This document shows positions 1 through 10,421 of a stretch of 51,953 nt of DNA, piece by piece. Position 1 is the stretch's first letter; each line of letters opens with the position of its first letter. The DNA is from an uncultured Caryophanales bacterium (GTDB lineage Bacteria; Bacillota_I; Bacilli_A; RFN20; CAG-449). Location of the stretch: assembly GCA_945929875.1 (NCBI GenBank), contig CAMEOO010000005.1, forward strand, positions 1 to 51,953, given 5' to 3'. The translations under genes were made by a program, and so were the position numbers. The notes below the pieces were generated by a model. It had not been told where the DNA came from. It was given only the letters and a program-made list of their open reading frames with translations, and made no database searches.

Positions 1-1712
1 TCTAAAAGTTTTTTCTTTCGAGAAATATCTCCTCCATAACACTTAGCAAGAACATCTTTTCTAACTGCTTTAATATCACTTCTAGCAATTACTTTTCCTC
101 CTATAGCGGCTTGAACTGGGACTTCAAATTGTTGCCTTGGGATAACATCTTTTAATTTTCTTACTATCGCATTACCGCGAGTAAAAGCAAAATCTTTATA
201 TACGATGCTACTTAATGCATCGATTGGGTCTCCATTTAGTAAGATATCCATCTTTACAAGTTTAGAAGCTTGATATCCAATTAACGAATAATCAAAAGAA
301 GCATAACCTTTTGAATAAGATTTTAGTTTATCGAAAAAATTATAGATTATTTCACTTAATGGTAGTTGATAGATTAGTTGCATCCTAATATCATCAAGAT
401 AAACTAAGTCTTGATATAGTCCTCTTCTTTCTTGACAAAGTTTCATAATTGGACCCACATATTCTTTAGGAGTCATAATCTTAGCTTCGACAAAAGGTTC
501 TTGAATTTCTTTAACTTTGGTTAATTCAGGAAATTTCGCTGGATTATCAAGTTCGATCATGCTTCCATCATTTAAATAAATGTGATAAATGACACTTGGA
601 GCAGTTAAAATCAAATCGATATTGTATTCTCTTTCTAATCTTTCTTGAACGACATCCATATGTAATAAGCCTAAAAAGCCACATCTAAAGCCAAAACCTA
701 AAGCTTGAGAAGTCTCTGGTTCAAAATGTAAAGAAGCATCATTTAAAGATAATTTTTCTAAAGCTTCTTTTAAGTCAGGATATTTTTTTGAATCGCAAGG
801 ATAAAGACCGCAATAGACCATTGGATTTAAAGAGCGATAGCCTTCTAGAGGTTCTTTTGCAGGGTTATTTTTTAAAGTGATGGTATCACCAGGTCTAACG
901 TGATTGATATCTTTAATTTGAGCAGCCACCCATCCTACTTCTCCAGCGGTTAATGAATCTGTTTTTACTTCACTTGGAGTTCTGATTCCAAGTTCAATTA
1001 CTTGATATTCTAAATTAGGATTCATAAGTAAGATCGTATCACCCACTTTTAAAGTGCCATCCATTATTCTAATTTGAGCGATTACTCCTCGATAAGAATC
1101 GTAAAAAGAATCAAAAATTAATGCTTTTAAAGGCTTATTTACATCACCTTTAGGAGCTGGGACCTTTTCTACGATCTGCTCAAGTACTTGATCAACATTT
1201 AATCCAGTCTTTGCTGAAATTCCAACAACATCGCTACAATCTAATCCTATTGAATCTTCAATTTCTTTTTTGGTTCTTTCAAGTGAAGCAGAAGGAAGAT
1301 CAATTTTATTGATCACTGGAATTATTTCTAAATCGTTATCGATAGCTAAATAAACATTTGCTAAAGTTTGCGCTTCAACTCCTTGAGAGGCATCGACGAC
1401 AAGAAGAGCACCTTCACAAGCAGCAAGAGAGCGGCTTACTTCATAAGTAAAGTCGACGTGACCTGGAGTGTCAATCAAATTAAATAGATAATCTTCACCA
1501 TTTTTTGCATGATAATTTAAATTAACTGCATTTAACTTGATAGTTATTCCTCTTTCTCTTTCTAAATCCATGCTATCGAGCATCTGCTCTTTTAATTCTC
1601 TTTTAGAAACGCTATTAGTAAGCTCTAAAATTCGATCAGCAAGAGTCGACTTACCATGATCGATATGAGCGATGATAGAAAAATTTCTGATGTGATCTAA
1701 ATCGTACTTCAT
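1..1712 (-). CDS. lepA: Elongation factor 4 (LepA), C-terminus truncated by window edge
   Basis: Reverse-strand translation from ATG at 1712: [63 protein letters not shown]...[46 protein letters not shown]1-G3 motifs typical of LepA. Not in ORF track because it is open at the edge. Confidence 0.96.
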   Translation of the reverse strand, partial: MKYDLDHIRNFSIIAHIDHGKSTLADRILELTNSVSKRELKEQMLDSMDLERERGITIKLNAVNLNYHAKNGEDYLFNLIDTPGHVDFTYEVSRSLAACEGALLVVDASQGVEAQTLANVYLAIDNDLEIIPVINKIDLPSASLERTKKEIEDSIGLDCSDVVGISAKTGLNVDQVLEQIVEKVPAPKGDVNKPLKALIFDSFYDSYRGVIAQIRIMDGTLKVGDTILLMNPNLEYQVIELGIRTPSEVKTDSLTAGEVGWVAAQIKDINHVRPGDTITLKNNPAKEPLEGYRSLNPMVYCGLYPCDSKKYPDLKEALEKLSLNDASLHFEPETSQALGFGFRCGFLGLLHMDVVQERLEREYNIDLILTAPSVIYHIYLNDGSMIELDNPAKFPELTKVKEIQEPFVEAKIMTPKEYVGPIMKLCQERRGLYQDLVYLDDIRMQLIYQLPLSEIIYNFFDKLKSYSKGYASFDYSLIGYQASKLVKMDILLNGDPIDALSSIVYKDFAFTRGNAIVRKLKDVIPRQQFEVPVQAAIGGKVIARSDIKAVRKDVLAKCYGGDISRKKKLL

Positions 1713-1779
1713 GTTGATTCCTTTCTAAAGTCTTATTTATTTTAACGTATTATCTTCTTACTTTAAAGATTATTTTTTC

Positions 1780-4122
1780 TTAAAATTTATGATTGTTCCA
1801 AAAAGAGTCAACAACTCTTTCAATTTGTTTTATATCTTGGAGGTAATAGGCATTTTTATATTGTTCTTTCAATAAATTTTTATATTTATAAAAAGTAAAT
1901 CGATCATCGATAAATACCACTAAACCGACATCTTTTTCACTTCTTATCACTCTTCCAGCCGCTTGCATAATTTTATTCATTCCCGGATAAACATAAGCAA
2001 AATCAAATCCATTTTTTTCTATTGATTCGAAATACGATTTCATTTTATCTCTTTCATAAGATACTGTCGGTAATCCTAGTCCTATGATAATTGCCCCAAT
2101 TAATCTAGAAGAAACTAAATCGATTCCTTCAGAAAAAGCTCCTCCTAAAACCGCCATACCAATGGTAGTCTTTAATGGATTTTCTTTAAATTGATTTAAA
2201 AATTTTTCTTTTTCTTCTTCTTCCATTTCTCTAGTTTGCTTAATTAAAAGCATTTTTGGGTCTTTACACATACATTCATAAACTTTTTCCATATATTGAT
2301 ACGAAGAAAAGAAAATAAGATAATTTCCTACCTTCCTTTTGCACACTGAAAAGATCGTATCCGCGATATCTTGATAAGATTGATCTCGATCTTTATATTT
2401 AGTAGAGATATCATTTCTAACGATTGTGAGTAGGTTTCTTTTATCAAATGGTGATTCTAAAATAATTTTTGGAGTATTTTCATCTCCTCCTAAACAAGAG
2501 ATATAATAATCAATTGGAGTTAATGTGGCAGAAAAAAATATAGCAGCACGAAGTTTTGAAACGCTCTCTTTAATTAGTTTTGAAGGATCGATGCAACGAA
2601 TAAAGCAAGTAACTTCATCTTTACATTCAAAATAAATGTGAAAAGAAGAGTTGATGAATTCACTTATTTTTAAAAATCTAGTTAGTTTTCTAAAAAAATC
2701 TAAGAACAAATTCGTCGTGCACTCTGGATTATTTCTTAATATTGAAAGAGCTTGCGTATTTAAGGAAGATAATAAACTATAAAACTTTTCATCAAAATTG
2801 ATGTTTTCTTCAACATATTCTAATTTCTTTTCCTTTTGCTCATCTAAATATAGTATCACTTTTTTTAACGCTTTTTTAAATTTAGCGACCTTAAATTTTT
2901 TAAATTCAAATCGAAGGTGTTTCAATGTTTCATTATCTATACTAGCGGAATACATATCTCTCGAGCGATCAACTAGATTATGCGCTTCGTCAACTAAAGC
3001 GACATAAGGGGTCTTTTCTTGATCAAAATAACGTTTCAAATAAGCCATCGGATCAAAAATATAATTGTAATCACAAATTATAATATCACAATATAAACTA
3101 ATATCTAGTTGAAGTTCAAATGGGCACATCATTTCTTTATCAGCAATGTCATTTATTAAGTTTTCATCAATCTGAGTTTCACTTTTTAAAATGTCTTCTA
3201 TTACCCTTTTTAATTTATCATAATACCCTTTGGTAAATGGACACTCGTCAGGATTACATTTTCGTGCGTCGCATCGGCATAAATGATCTTTAGATTGAAG
3301 TTTGATAACTCTAGCAATTAGTCCTGCCTCTATTAATTTTTTGCTTGCTTCAAAAGCAACATTTTTAGCGACGTTCTTCGCGCATAGATAAAATATTTTT
3401 TCAACATCTAAAGTTGCAAACGACTTAACTGAAGGAAATAAAGTCGACATAGTTTTACCAATCCCAGTAGGAGCCTCAATAAATACTTCTTCTTTATTAA
3501 AGATTGCTCCATACACATATTTTGCTAACTCTTTTTGACCAGGGCGATAGACTTCAAAAGGAAAAGCTAAATTAGCGCTAGAAAGTCTTTTAGCTTCATT
3601 ATGCTTTTCGATACTGATATAAAAGGATAGATATCGTCGACATAAAGAGATGATAAATTCTTCTAATTCTTTAAAAGTATAAGAAAAATTGATGATTAAT
3701 TTATCATCGTTATCTTGTTGAGAAATATAAGTTAATCTAACTCCGCAACGTTCTAGATTATGCATCTTTGAGTACATATATGCATAAACTTTAGCTTGAC
3801 CTAGATGCCATTCTTTTTGGGAAGAGTAGAAATATTCTAGTTCCGCTACTGTCGATTTAATTTCATCGATTATAACGTTATTCCCATTAACGATAATTCC
3901 ATCGGCTCTACCAGAAATATTAAAATCATATCCATCAACTTCTAAAGATGTTTCTAAAAATTGTTCGGAAAGATAATTACCACTTTGAATTTGTTGGTAT
4001 CTTAAATGAATTCTAGTTCCTTCAAGCATCGAACTAGAATTATATATTCGATTATCAATATCTCCACTTCTTAAAAGAAAATCAACTAATCCGTGAACTG
4101 AAATAATAATTTTTTTATTCAT
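1780..4122 (-). CDS. DinG/XPD-like (Rad3-type) ATP-dependent DNA helicase with N-terminal PD-(D/E)XK-like nuclease domain
   Basis: Walker A (EAPTGIGKTMSTLFP), DEAH (VDEAHNLVDRSRDM), Fe-S type Cys cluster (CRCDARKCNPDECPF...MMCPFE), motif VI (QAAGRVIRSEKD); N-terminal GRADGIIVNGNNVIIDEIKST resembles a PD-(D/E)XK core. Confidence 0.88.
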   Translation of the reverse strand: MNKKIIISVHGLVDFLLRSGDIDNRIYNSSSMLEGTRIHLRYQQIQSGNYLSEQFLETSLEVDGYDFNISGRADGIIVNGNNVIIDEIKSTVAELEYFYSSQKEWHLGQAKVYAYMYSKMHNLERCGVRLTYISQQDNDDKLIINFSYTFKELEEFIISLCRRYLSFYISIEKHNEAKRLSSANLAFPFEVYRPGQKELAKYVYGAIFNKEEVFIEAPTGIGKTMSTLFPSVKSFATLDVEKIFYLCAKNVAKNVAFEASKKLIEAGLIARVIKLQSKDHLCRCDARKCNPDECPFTKGYYDKLKRVIEDILKSETQIDENLINDIADKEMMCPFELQLDISLYCDIIICDYNYIFDPMAYLKRYFDQEKTPYVALVDEAHNLVDRSRDMYSASIDNETLKHLRFEFKKFKVAKFKKALKKVILYLDEQKEKKLEYVEENINFDEKFYSLLSSLNTQALSILRNNPECTTNLFLDFFRKLTRFLKISEFINSSFHIYFECKDEVTCFIRCIDPSKLIKESVSKLRAAIFFSATLTPIDYYISCLGGDENTPKIILESPFDKRNLLTIVRNDISTKYKDRDQSYQDIADTIFSVCKRKVGNYLIFFSSYQYMEKVYECMCKDPKMLLIKQTREMEEEEKEKFLNQFKENPLKTTIGMAVLGGAFSEGIDLVSSRLIGAIIIGLGLPTVSYERDKMKSYFESIEKNGFDFAYVYPGMNKIMQAAGRVIRSEKDVGLVVFIDDRFTFYKYKNLLKEQYKNAYYLQDIKQIERVVDSFWNNHKF

Positions 4123-4123
4123 A

Positions 4124-5218
4124 TTATAAGCACATTAAAAACATGACAAGTAAAGCTACGCAAACGTCGATTAAAAGCCTTGCACAAATTCGACAAATTC
4201 TTAACTTATCTTTATTATTTGTCGCTCTTTTAACAATTCCTTTCCTCGAAGGCAAAGCACATAAAGAAAAAATAATTCCAAGAACAACTAATATTATCCA
4301 AATAAAATCAGTTATATTTCCTAAAATATGAGCAGGTAAATTTTCAAATCTAGCCTCTAAGTGCCATTTAAAAATGAATGATAAAACGCTTAATAAGGTG
4401 AAGATGATAATAGTAGGATAAGTCATCCACCTAGCTACAAGTAAATTGTGAGATATTTCTTTATTCTTTTCATATTGGATATCCATCTCACCATTCGCGC
4501 AATTGACATATTGTTCGTGCAAGCCGATTTTAATTCTTGCAATTGGAACTAAAACTACTTCAACTTCCATTTTTTCAATAGAAGACCATTTTTCTTTTTC
4601 TTTTTTTAGTCTTTTGTAAGACTTAGTTTGCTTTAATGCTACATCTACTTGTTTGTCGATATCGCTTTTTGAAAGAATATAGGAAGTTTCAAGAGGATAT
4701 ACTTCATCATCTAGTAGAGGCACGTCAAGAACAACGCTTGGAGTAAATATTTGCTCAGTTTTTAATAACTTAACATCATTATTTTCATATGATTCAATAT
4801 TAGTATAAGTCTCTTCATTTGATTTTGCCGCTTTTTTATCGATTACTTTTAATAGATTTAAATTGCTGATACGATTCCTTTTATTTTGACTAGTTGCATC
4901 AAAAACAAAAGTAAAGCGAACAAATTCTTGATGTTCCATCGGATCGTTATCTTCTTTTTTTTGATCTTTCCAATAAAGGCGAGCTAAACTAGTAACTCGA
5001 TAAATTGGAACGTATCTAATTTGAACATCAACAGTTGAACGATCCACCTTCTTAACAAAATCAAGATATTGGTCGTCGACATCTAATCCTCTTGAAGAAA
5101 TATAATCGCACATTTTATTAATTACATCGCTTCTAGATTCATAAGATTGGGCAATACTTAAATTATTTACAAATTCTCCTAAACGAATTTTTGTTTGTTC
5201 TAAATTCATCTTTATCAC
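4124..5218 (-). CDS. Hypothetical protein with two predicted C-terminal transmembrane helices
   Basis: Long ORF tightly packed between neighbours; hydrophobic segments WMTYPTIIIFTLLSVLSFIF and FIWIILVVLGIIFSLCALP near the C-terminus. Confidence 0.75.
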   Translation of the reverse strand: MIKMNLEQTKIRLGEFVNNLSIAQSYESRSDVINKMCDYISSRGLDVDDQYLDFVKKVDRSTVDVQIRYVPIYRVTSLARLYWKDQKKEDNDPMEHQEFVRFTFVFDATSQNKRNRISNLNLLKVIDKKAAKSNEETYTNIESYENNDVKLLKTEQIFTPSVVLDVPLLDDEVYPLETSYILSKSDIDKQVDVALKQTKSYKRLKKEKEKWSSIEKMEVEVVLVPIARIKIGLHEQYVNCANGEMDIQYEKNKEISHNLLVARWMTYPTIIIFTLLSVLSFIFKWHLEARFENLPAHILGNITDFIWIILVVLGIIFSLCALPSRKGIVKRATNNKDKLRICRICARLLIDVCVALLVMFLMCL

Positions 5219-5719
5219 CTACATTTTTTCTACTGGAAGGTCTTCTTCATCTTCCACGATCATCTTTTCGATAACAACATTTTCATAAGGACGATCATTT
5301 GGACTTGTTCTAACTCTAGCAATTTTGTCAACTACCTCCATCCCTTCAATTACTCTTCCAAAAGAAGCATATTGGCCATCTAGATATTTTCCATCTTTAT
5401 GCATAATGAAAAATTGACTTCCTGCAGAATTAAAGTCCATTGCTCTTGCCATTGATATTACTCCTCTTTCATGAGATAAAGTATTATTATACCCATTTTG
5501 CTTAAATTCACCTTTAATTGAATAACCTGGGCCTCCGGTTCCATTACCTTTTGGATCTCCTCCTTGAATCATAAAGCCTTTGATAACCCGATGAAAAGTT
5601 AACTCGTCATAAAAATGATTTCTTGCCAGACTAACAAAATTAGCGCAAGTATTTTTTGCGTTTTTATAATCTAATTCAATTTTAATATCCCCAAAATCTT
5701 TAACCTTAATTATTACCAT
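5219..5719 (-). CDS. Peptidyl-prolyl cis-trans isomerase, cyclophilin type
   Basis: FHRVIKGFMIQGGDPKGNGTGGPGYSIKGEF...GSQFFIMHKDGKYLDGQYASFGRVIEGMEVVDKI: canonical cyclophilin motifs. Confidence 0.96.
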   Translation of the reverse strand: MVIIKVKDFGDIKIELDYKNAKNTCANFVSLARNHFYDELTFHRVIKGFMIQGGDPKGNGTGGPGYSIKGEFKQNGYNNTLSHERGVISMARAMDFNSAGSQFFIMHKDGKYLDGQYASFGRVIEGMEVVDKIARVRTSPNDRPYENVVIEKMIVEDEEDLPVEKM

Positions 5720-6395
5720 GATTGTTCTCCTTTGAATTTTCTCTTTTTACATATTCTATAACATCTAAAAGAGAATTTAAAATTTTTACTCTACTTTTTT
5801 TCACTTCTTTTGAAGGTGAAACTAAATCTTTGATAAATATCACTTGACATAAAGCATTTAATCCTGCGATAGCTCCATTATTTGAATCTTCGATAACTAA
5901 AGTATTACTAGGTTCCTCTTGAAAAAAATCGATAGCTTTTAAGAAGATTTCTGGGTCTGGTTTACCATGAGTAATCAAATCTCCTGTTAATATTAAATCA
6001 AATTTTGTAAATAGATCGGTATATTTATTATACTCTTTTATATATCTGCTATTACTCGATGTACAAACTGCTATTTTAATACTATTTTCTTTACAAAATG
6101 CTATGATTTCATTTGCTCCTTTTTTTAATTTAATGCCATTTTTCTTCACATCTTCAAAAATGTAATCAAATCTTTTCGAGCACATATATTCATAAGGGAA
6201 CTCTGTCCCATAGATCGATTGAAGATACTTTTTTGAATTCTCAGATGACATTCCAAAAGTGTTCTTGCAATGCTTAGGTTTTACCTGATATCCAAATTTC
6301 TTTCCTTCTTCTACCTTAGAGATGATTGAAAACATTTCGGTATCTAATAATGTACCATCCATATCAAATAAAACTAACTTAATCATATAAATCAA
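5706..6395 (-). CDS. HAD-superfamily hydrolase (beta-phosphoglucomutase-like)
   Basis: FDMDGTLLDTEMFS, VCTSSNS, GKPDPEIFLKA, VIEDSNNGAIAG. Start is probably the second Met (MIKLVLFD). Confidence 0.9.
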   Translation of the reverse strand: MIYMIKLVLFDMDGTLLDTEMFSIISKVEEGKKFGYQVKPKHCKNTFGMSSENSKKYLQSIYGTEFPYEYMCSKRFDYIFEDVKKNGIKLKKGANEIIAFCKENSIKIAVCTSSNSRYIKEYNKYTDLFTKFDLILTGDLITHGKPDPEIFLKAIDFFQEEPSNTLVIEDSNNGAIAGLNALCQVIFIKDLVSPSKEVKKSRVKILNSLLDVIEYVKRENSKENNHGNN

Positions 6396-7017
6396 TCAAC
6401 TCCTTATATGAAGTAATAACCTTCATCCCACTAGTTAACAATCTTTCTTTACTTTGATGTCCTAAAGAAAACAAAACGCAAGAACACCCTAATTTTTTTG
6501 CAATTTCACTATCGTGAAGGCTGTCTCCAATCATTAAGCAATCAGAAGGTAAAATTTTATTTTCTTTAAAATAATTAACAGCAATTTCTTCTTTACTTTT
6601 TGCGTAGATATCATTAATTCCTAAAATGTCATCAAATAAGTCGTAGATGTTTAATTTTTGAAGTTGAAGAAGTAAATTACTTTTCTCACTTGCACTTAAA
6701 ACAATTAACTTAATTCCTTTTTCTTTTAAAATTTTAATCAAATCTAATAAGTATGGATATAGAGTGCAATTATAACTAGCTGGTTGATATTTTTTAATAA
6801 AATAAGTAGCTAATTCTTCAAAAGTGTATCCTTCAAAAGTAAATCCAGCTTTTTTATAATACTCAATAATAGGAAAAGTAAAAATATTACGATATTTTTC
6901 TTTAGTAATACTAGGTAATCCTTTTAGGTTCAACATTTCATTTAATAAAGATAAACATAAATCTACATCATCTAAAATCGTGCCATTGAAATCAAAAATT
7001 ACATATTTAAAATTCAT
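6379..7017 (-). CDS. HAD-superfamily hydrolase (phosphoglycolate phosphatase-like)
   Basis: FDFNGTILDDVDL, VLSASEKS, MIGDSLHDSEIAKKLGCSCV. Confidence 0.9.
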   Translation of the reverse strand: MNFKYVIFDFNGTILDDVDLCLSLLNEMLNLKGLPSITKEKYRNIFTFPIIEYYKKAGFTFEGYTFEELATYFIKKYQPASYNCTLYPYLLDLIKILKEKGIKLIVLSASEKSNLLLQLQKLNIYDLFDDILGINDIYAKSKEEIAVNYFKENKILPSDCLMIGDSLHDSEIAKKLGCSCVLFSLGHQSKERLLTSGMKVITSYKELIDLYD

Positions 7018-7026
7018 AATATTCCT

Positions 7027-8592
7027 TTAAAAAGAAGTAAAAGTAATATCTACTCCCTCTTCACTTAATGAAGATATTTCAATTTTATATTTTAATGAAC
7101 TACCATTATTAAAAGTAAAACTGTCAATTCGCGAATTGTTTTTATATAAGCACCCATTTGTGGCTATTCCTTCTTCTTTGTCTTGGTAGTAATAATTTTT
7201 TTTGCTATTTTTTTCATTAGATAACATAGTGATTAAATAATAGCCAGTCTGACTATAACTTGGAGTATTACTTGCTCCTATAAGAGAGTAACTAGAATCA
7301 GAATTAACAAAAGTAGAACTAAATCCTTTATTAACATAAGTTTGCTTGAAAAAGTCATATCCCATAGTGACTAGTCTAGAATCGACATGATATATTCTCA
7401 CTCCATAATCTGTTAGCATTTGAACTCCATTTTCATAAGGAGCTAGTGAATCTAATTCATTTAGAAGAGTAGGAGTATAAAATTCAAATAGCAAATATTC
7501 ATCAAAAGGAGAATTGTTATATGAGTTAATATCTGCTGGTAAAAGTAAACTCTCGCCATATTCGCTAAACGAAGAAAGATGATATGTTCCTTCTTCTTTA
7601 ACAATTCTTGGGGAAATCCAATTTAATAAATATTTTGTATAAGAATTATGATCTCCAACATTATTATCCATCATATCGACTCCTCCAGCTGGAGAAATAG
7701 GATATTTAGTTGAATAATCGTAATTGTAATAATCATCTAGCCCTAATAGATGCCCAGTTTCGTGAATGTAGGTATGAGAATCAACAAGCGATTTTTTATC
7801 TTCACTTTGATATCCACCATCCCAAAGAAAACTATATGAAGCCCAACTGTAGCAAAAAGGTGAAGGAGAATTAACATTCGCTTTAGTTCCATAATTCCAA
7901 TAAGTATATGCCCAAAGTAAAGAAGAAACTTTTTCCTTAATGCTAGGTCTAGAATATGAAGAATCGATTTTGTAATAATAATCTTCCGTCGAACTATTAA
8001 AATAAGGATTTAAATAAATGATCCATACACCATCTAAATAACCATCTTTATCTTGATCAAATTTACTAATATCTCCTTGATAATTATTCTTAAAGTAATC
8101 AAGAGCTTTGTTTAATACATAATAAGATGGATCATATCCATCGTCATTTCCCATGAGCTTACTTGTTTCTATCACGTTTAAATCTAAAGTATAAATCGGA
8201 GCAATTTCTCCTGAAATATGAAGTTTAGAATAGCTACTTTTCTCGTAATAAGAGCTAACTGACTCCCATCCGGTCTCTATAGATTCACCAAAGAATGCAT
8301 CATTTAAATTTTTAATTACCTCTTCTTCTTTTAAGTTTAAATACTCTAGAGTAAAATCTTTAAAACAAACTGGTAAAACTAAGATGTTTTGATTTCCAGT
8401 AGAATCTAATGATCTAATCTCGCTAGCTTCATTCATCATTTTTATAGTGATATTTTGGCCGGCATAATCTTTTAGCTCAATTGATTCTATTGATGAAGTG
8501 GAACTATTAAAAAAACCAATAAAACTGCAACTTGAAAGAACAAAAGAAAGCATCAAGATGCAAATATAACCAAACAAATTCTTAATTTTCAA
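7027..8592 (-). CDS. M6-type (immune-inhibitor-A-like) secreted zinc metalloprotease, putative lipoprotein
   Basis: HETGHLLGLDDYY zinc motif, SPAGGVDMMDNNVGDHNSYTKYLLNWISP; lipobox-like LSSCSF near the N-terminus. ORF track starts at 8628; a TTG start at 8592 follows a strong AAGGAGGGAGG site. Confidence 0.85.
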   Translation of the reverse strand: MKIKNLFGYICILMLSFVLSSCSFIGFFNSSTSSIESIELKDYAGQNITIKMMNEASEIRSLDSTGNQNILVLPVCFKDFTLEYLNLKEEEVIKNLNDAFFGESIETGWESVSSYYEKSSYSKLHISGEIAPIYTLDLNVIETSKLMGNDDGYDPSYYVLNKALDYFKNNYQGDISKFDQDKDGYLDGVWIIYLNPYFNSSTEDYYYKIDSSYSRPSIKEKVSSLLWAYTYWNYGTKANVNSPSPFCYSWASYSFLWDGGYQSEDKKSLVDSHTYIHETGHLLGLDDYYNYDYSTKYPISPAGGVDMMDNNVGDHNSYTKYLLNWISPRIVKEEGTYHLSSFSEYGESLLLPADINSYNNSPFDEYLLFEFYTPTLLNELDSLAPYENGVQMLTDYGVRIYHVDSRLVTMGYDFFKQTYVNKGFSSTFVNSDSSYSLIGASNTPSYSQTGYYLITMLSNEKNSKKNYYYQDKEEGIATNGCLYKNNSRIDSFTFNNGSSLKYKIEISSLSEEGVDITFTSF

Positions 8593-8671
8593 AATAATTC
8601 CTCCCTCCTTTATAATATATATTATCAAATTTATCTTGATTTAACCATAAAAATAATGTCGAAAATTCGTC

Positions 8672-8700
8672 AAAAAAAGATGTCAAATTAATGACATCTT
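8672..8700 (-). terminator. Rho-independent terminator in the gap downstream of the M6 protease direction / upstream boundary of the SPFH gene end
   Basis: Reverse strand AAGATGTCA-TTAAT-TTGACATCTT followed by T7. Confidence 0.7.
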
Positions 8701-8717
8701 ATACGTACATAATATAG

Positions 8718-9662
8718 TTATTTTTTTGAAGCATCTTTAGTATCAGTCAACACTTCTTTCATGCTAGCTAAAAGTCCTGTTACATTTTGAATTTCACTTG
8801 GGATGATTAACTTTGTAGAGTTACCATTTGCCACTTTTTCTAATGCTTCGAATCCTTTTAAGGTAACATAAGCAGAGTTAGGATTAGAATTGTTGATAAG
8901 TTCAATACCTTTTGCTTGAGCTTCATATACTTTAATCAACGCTTCAGCTTGACCTTCTGCTTCTTTGATCATTGAAATCTTCTTTGCATCTGCACGGAGA
9001 ATCGCTGCTTCTTTTTCACCTTGCGCGGATAAGATGGCTGCTTGTTTTTCTCCATCTGCTTTTAAAATTGCTTCACGTTTTTGACGTTCCGCACGCATTT
9101 GTTTTTCCATTGCCTCTTGAATGTCTCGTGGTGGAAGAATGTTTTTTAATTCTACACGATTAATCTTAATTCCCCAAGGGTCAGTTGCTTCGTCAAGAAT
9201 TGATCGCATTTGTTGATTAATTGTATCTCTTGAAGTTAATGTTTGGTCTAATTCAAGATCACCAATTAAATTACGTAAAGTAGTAGCAGTTAAATTTTCA
9301 ATTGCAGACATTGGTCTTTCAACACCATATGTGTATAGTTTTGGATCGGTGATTTGGAAATAGACAACCGTATCAATTTGCATGGTGACGTTATCTTTAG
9401 TAATAACTGGTTGAGGTGGAAAATCTGCGACTTTTTCTTTTAATGATACATGTCCTGCTTTCTTTTCAATAATAGGTGTAATTACATGAAAGCCAGCAGT
9501 CAAAGTTTTTCTATACTTTCCAAGACGTTCAACAATTACTGTTGTTGCTTGAGGAACGATTACAATTGAGCGGATTATTACTACTACGCAAAAAATTACT
9601 ACAATCGCTAGAACTACCCATCCTACTACAGCAAGAGGGGATGTTAAAAAATTAATATTCAT
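8718..9662 (-). CDS. SPFH/stomatin (band 7) family membrane protein
   Basis: N-terminal TM, VPQATTVIVERLGKYRKTLTAGFHVITPIIEK, DNVTMQIDTVVYFQITDP, coiled coil KQMRAERQKREAILKADGEKQAAILSAQGEKEAA. Confidence 0.95.
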   Translation of the reverse strand: MNINFLTSPLAVVGWVVLAIVVIFCVVVIIRSIVIVPQATTVIVERLGKYRKTLTAGFHVITPIIEKKAGHVSLKEKVADFPPQPVITKDNVTMQIDTVVYFQITDPKLYTYGVERPMSAIENLTATTLRNLIGDLELDQTLTSRDTINQQMRSILDEATDPWGIKINRVELKNILPPRDIQEAMEKQMRAERQKREAILKADGEKQAAILSAQGEKEAAILRADAKKISMIKEAEGQAEALIKVYEAQAKGIELINNSNPNSAYVTLKGFEALEKVANGNSTKLIIPSEIQNVTGLLASMKEVLTDTKDASKK

Positions 9663-9680
9663 AAATTATTCTCTCTTTCT

Positions 9681-10136
9681 TTATTTAATTTTTGAAACAA
9701 TTAACTTGTTTCCTTCAATCCTATCAACTAGAGCATATTCACCCTGGTTAATTGCATCATCACTTTTTAAAGTCCATACGATATCTCGATATTTACCTTC
9801 TCCAAAATGATCTGCATCTACGCTTTTAATGACTAAAATTTTTTCATTGATAAGCATATCCATATTTGTTTTTAGTGTTTCTTGGTTTTTTCTTTTCTTG
9901 TACATATAAAATTGCGATACGACCACTAAAAGAGCGGAGCAAACTGCAAAGACAACAATCTGGATGTACCAAGCGGCATTGCAAATTGATAAAATCATGC
10001 TGATTAAGGCTCCCCCACCAAACCAAACGCTGACAAGTTGTTCAGTTGCAAGTTCAATAATAATTGAAAGAACAAAAACCACAAGCCATATTATTAACCA
10101 AAAAATTGATGAATCTAATAAATTTGTTAATAACAT
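9681..10136 (-). CDS. NfeD-like membrane protein
   Basis: N-terminal TM helices and C-terminal OB-like segment (GEYALVDRIEGNKLIVSKIK), directly upstream of the SPFH gene, a usual SPFH-NfeD pairing. Confidence 0.85.
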   Translation of the reverse strand: MLLTNLLDSSIFWLIIWLVVFVLSIIIELATEQLVSVWFGGGALISMILSICNAAWYIQIVVFAVCSALLVVVSQFYMYKKRKNQETLKTNMDMLINEKILVIKSVDADHFGEGKYRDIVWTLKSDDAINQGEYALVDRIEGNKLIVSKIK

Positions 10137-10311
10137 ATTAGCCTCCTCCTAGGTAAATTGATTACCTATTGAAATTATATCATTTTTATCAATAAAAATA
10201 AATCAAAATCGAATCCAAGTAACTACAATCAATTACAATCAATAAACATCAATTTTTAATAAAAATTCGAGCTATTTTGATAATGTTTAATAAAAAAACA
10301 CAATTACTTTT

Positions 10312-10327
10312 ATGCAAGCGTTTTCTT
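10312..10327 (+). promoter_or_regulatory. Candidate catabolite-responsive element (cre) upstream of malQ
   Basis: ATGCAAGCGTTTTCTT matches WTGNAANCGNWNNCWW at every constrained position; 95 bp upstream of the malQ start. Confidence 0.5.
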
Positions 10328-10421
10328 TTTAAAAAATGTTAAAATATTCAAAAAAAAGGATAAATTTTATTGTTTTAAGTGTATCAAATATCTATAATTC
10401 TAATTAAGGAGTAAAAAATTT

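Noticed and set aside
2798-3007. Short + strand ORF inside the helicase gene (also 4143-4331, 8972-9163, 19718-19927, 20567-20920, 31538-31744, 32307-32582, 39817-40008, 46741-46986)
   Set aside because: All lie antisense to confidently coding genes, show no recognisable domain and have no convincing ribosome site.
9844-10026. 60-aa reverse-strand ORF in NfeD-like gene (and 45914-46150, 48219-48488)
   Set aside because: Out-of-frame overlap with a well-supported CDS on the same strand; no independent coding signal.
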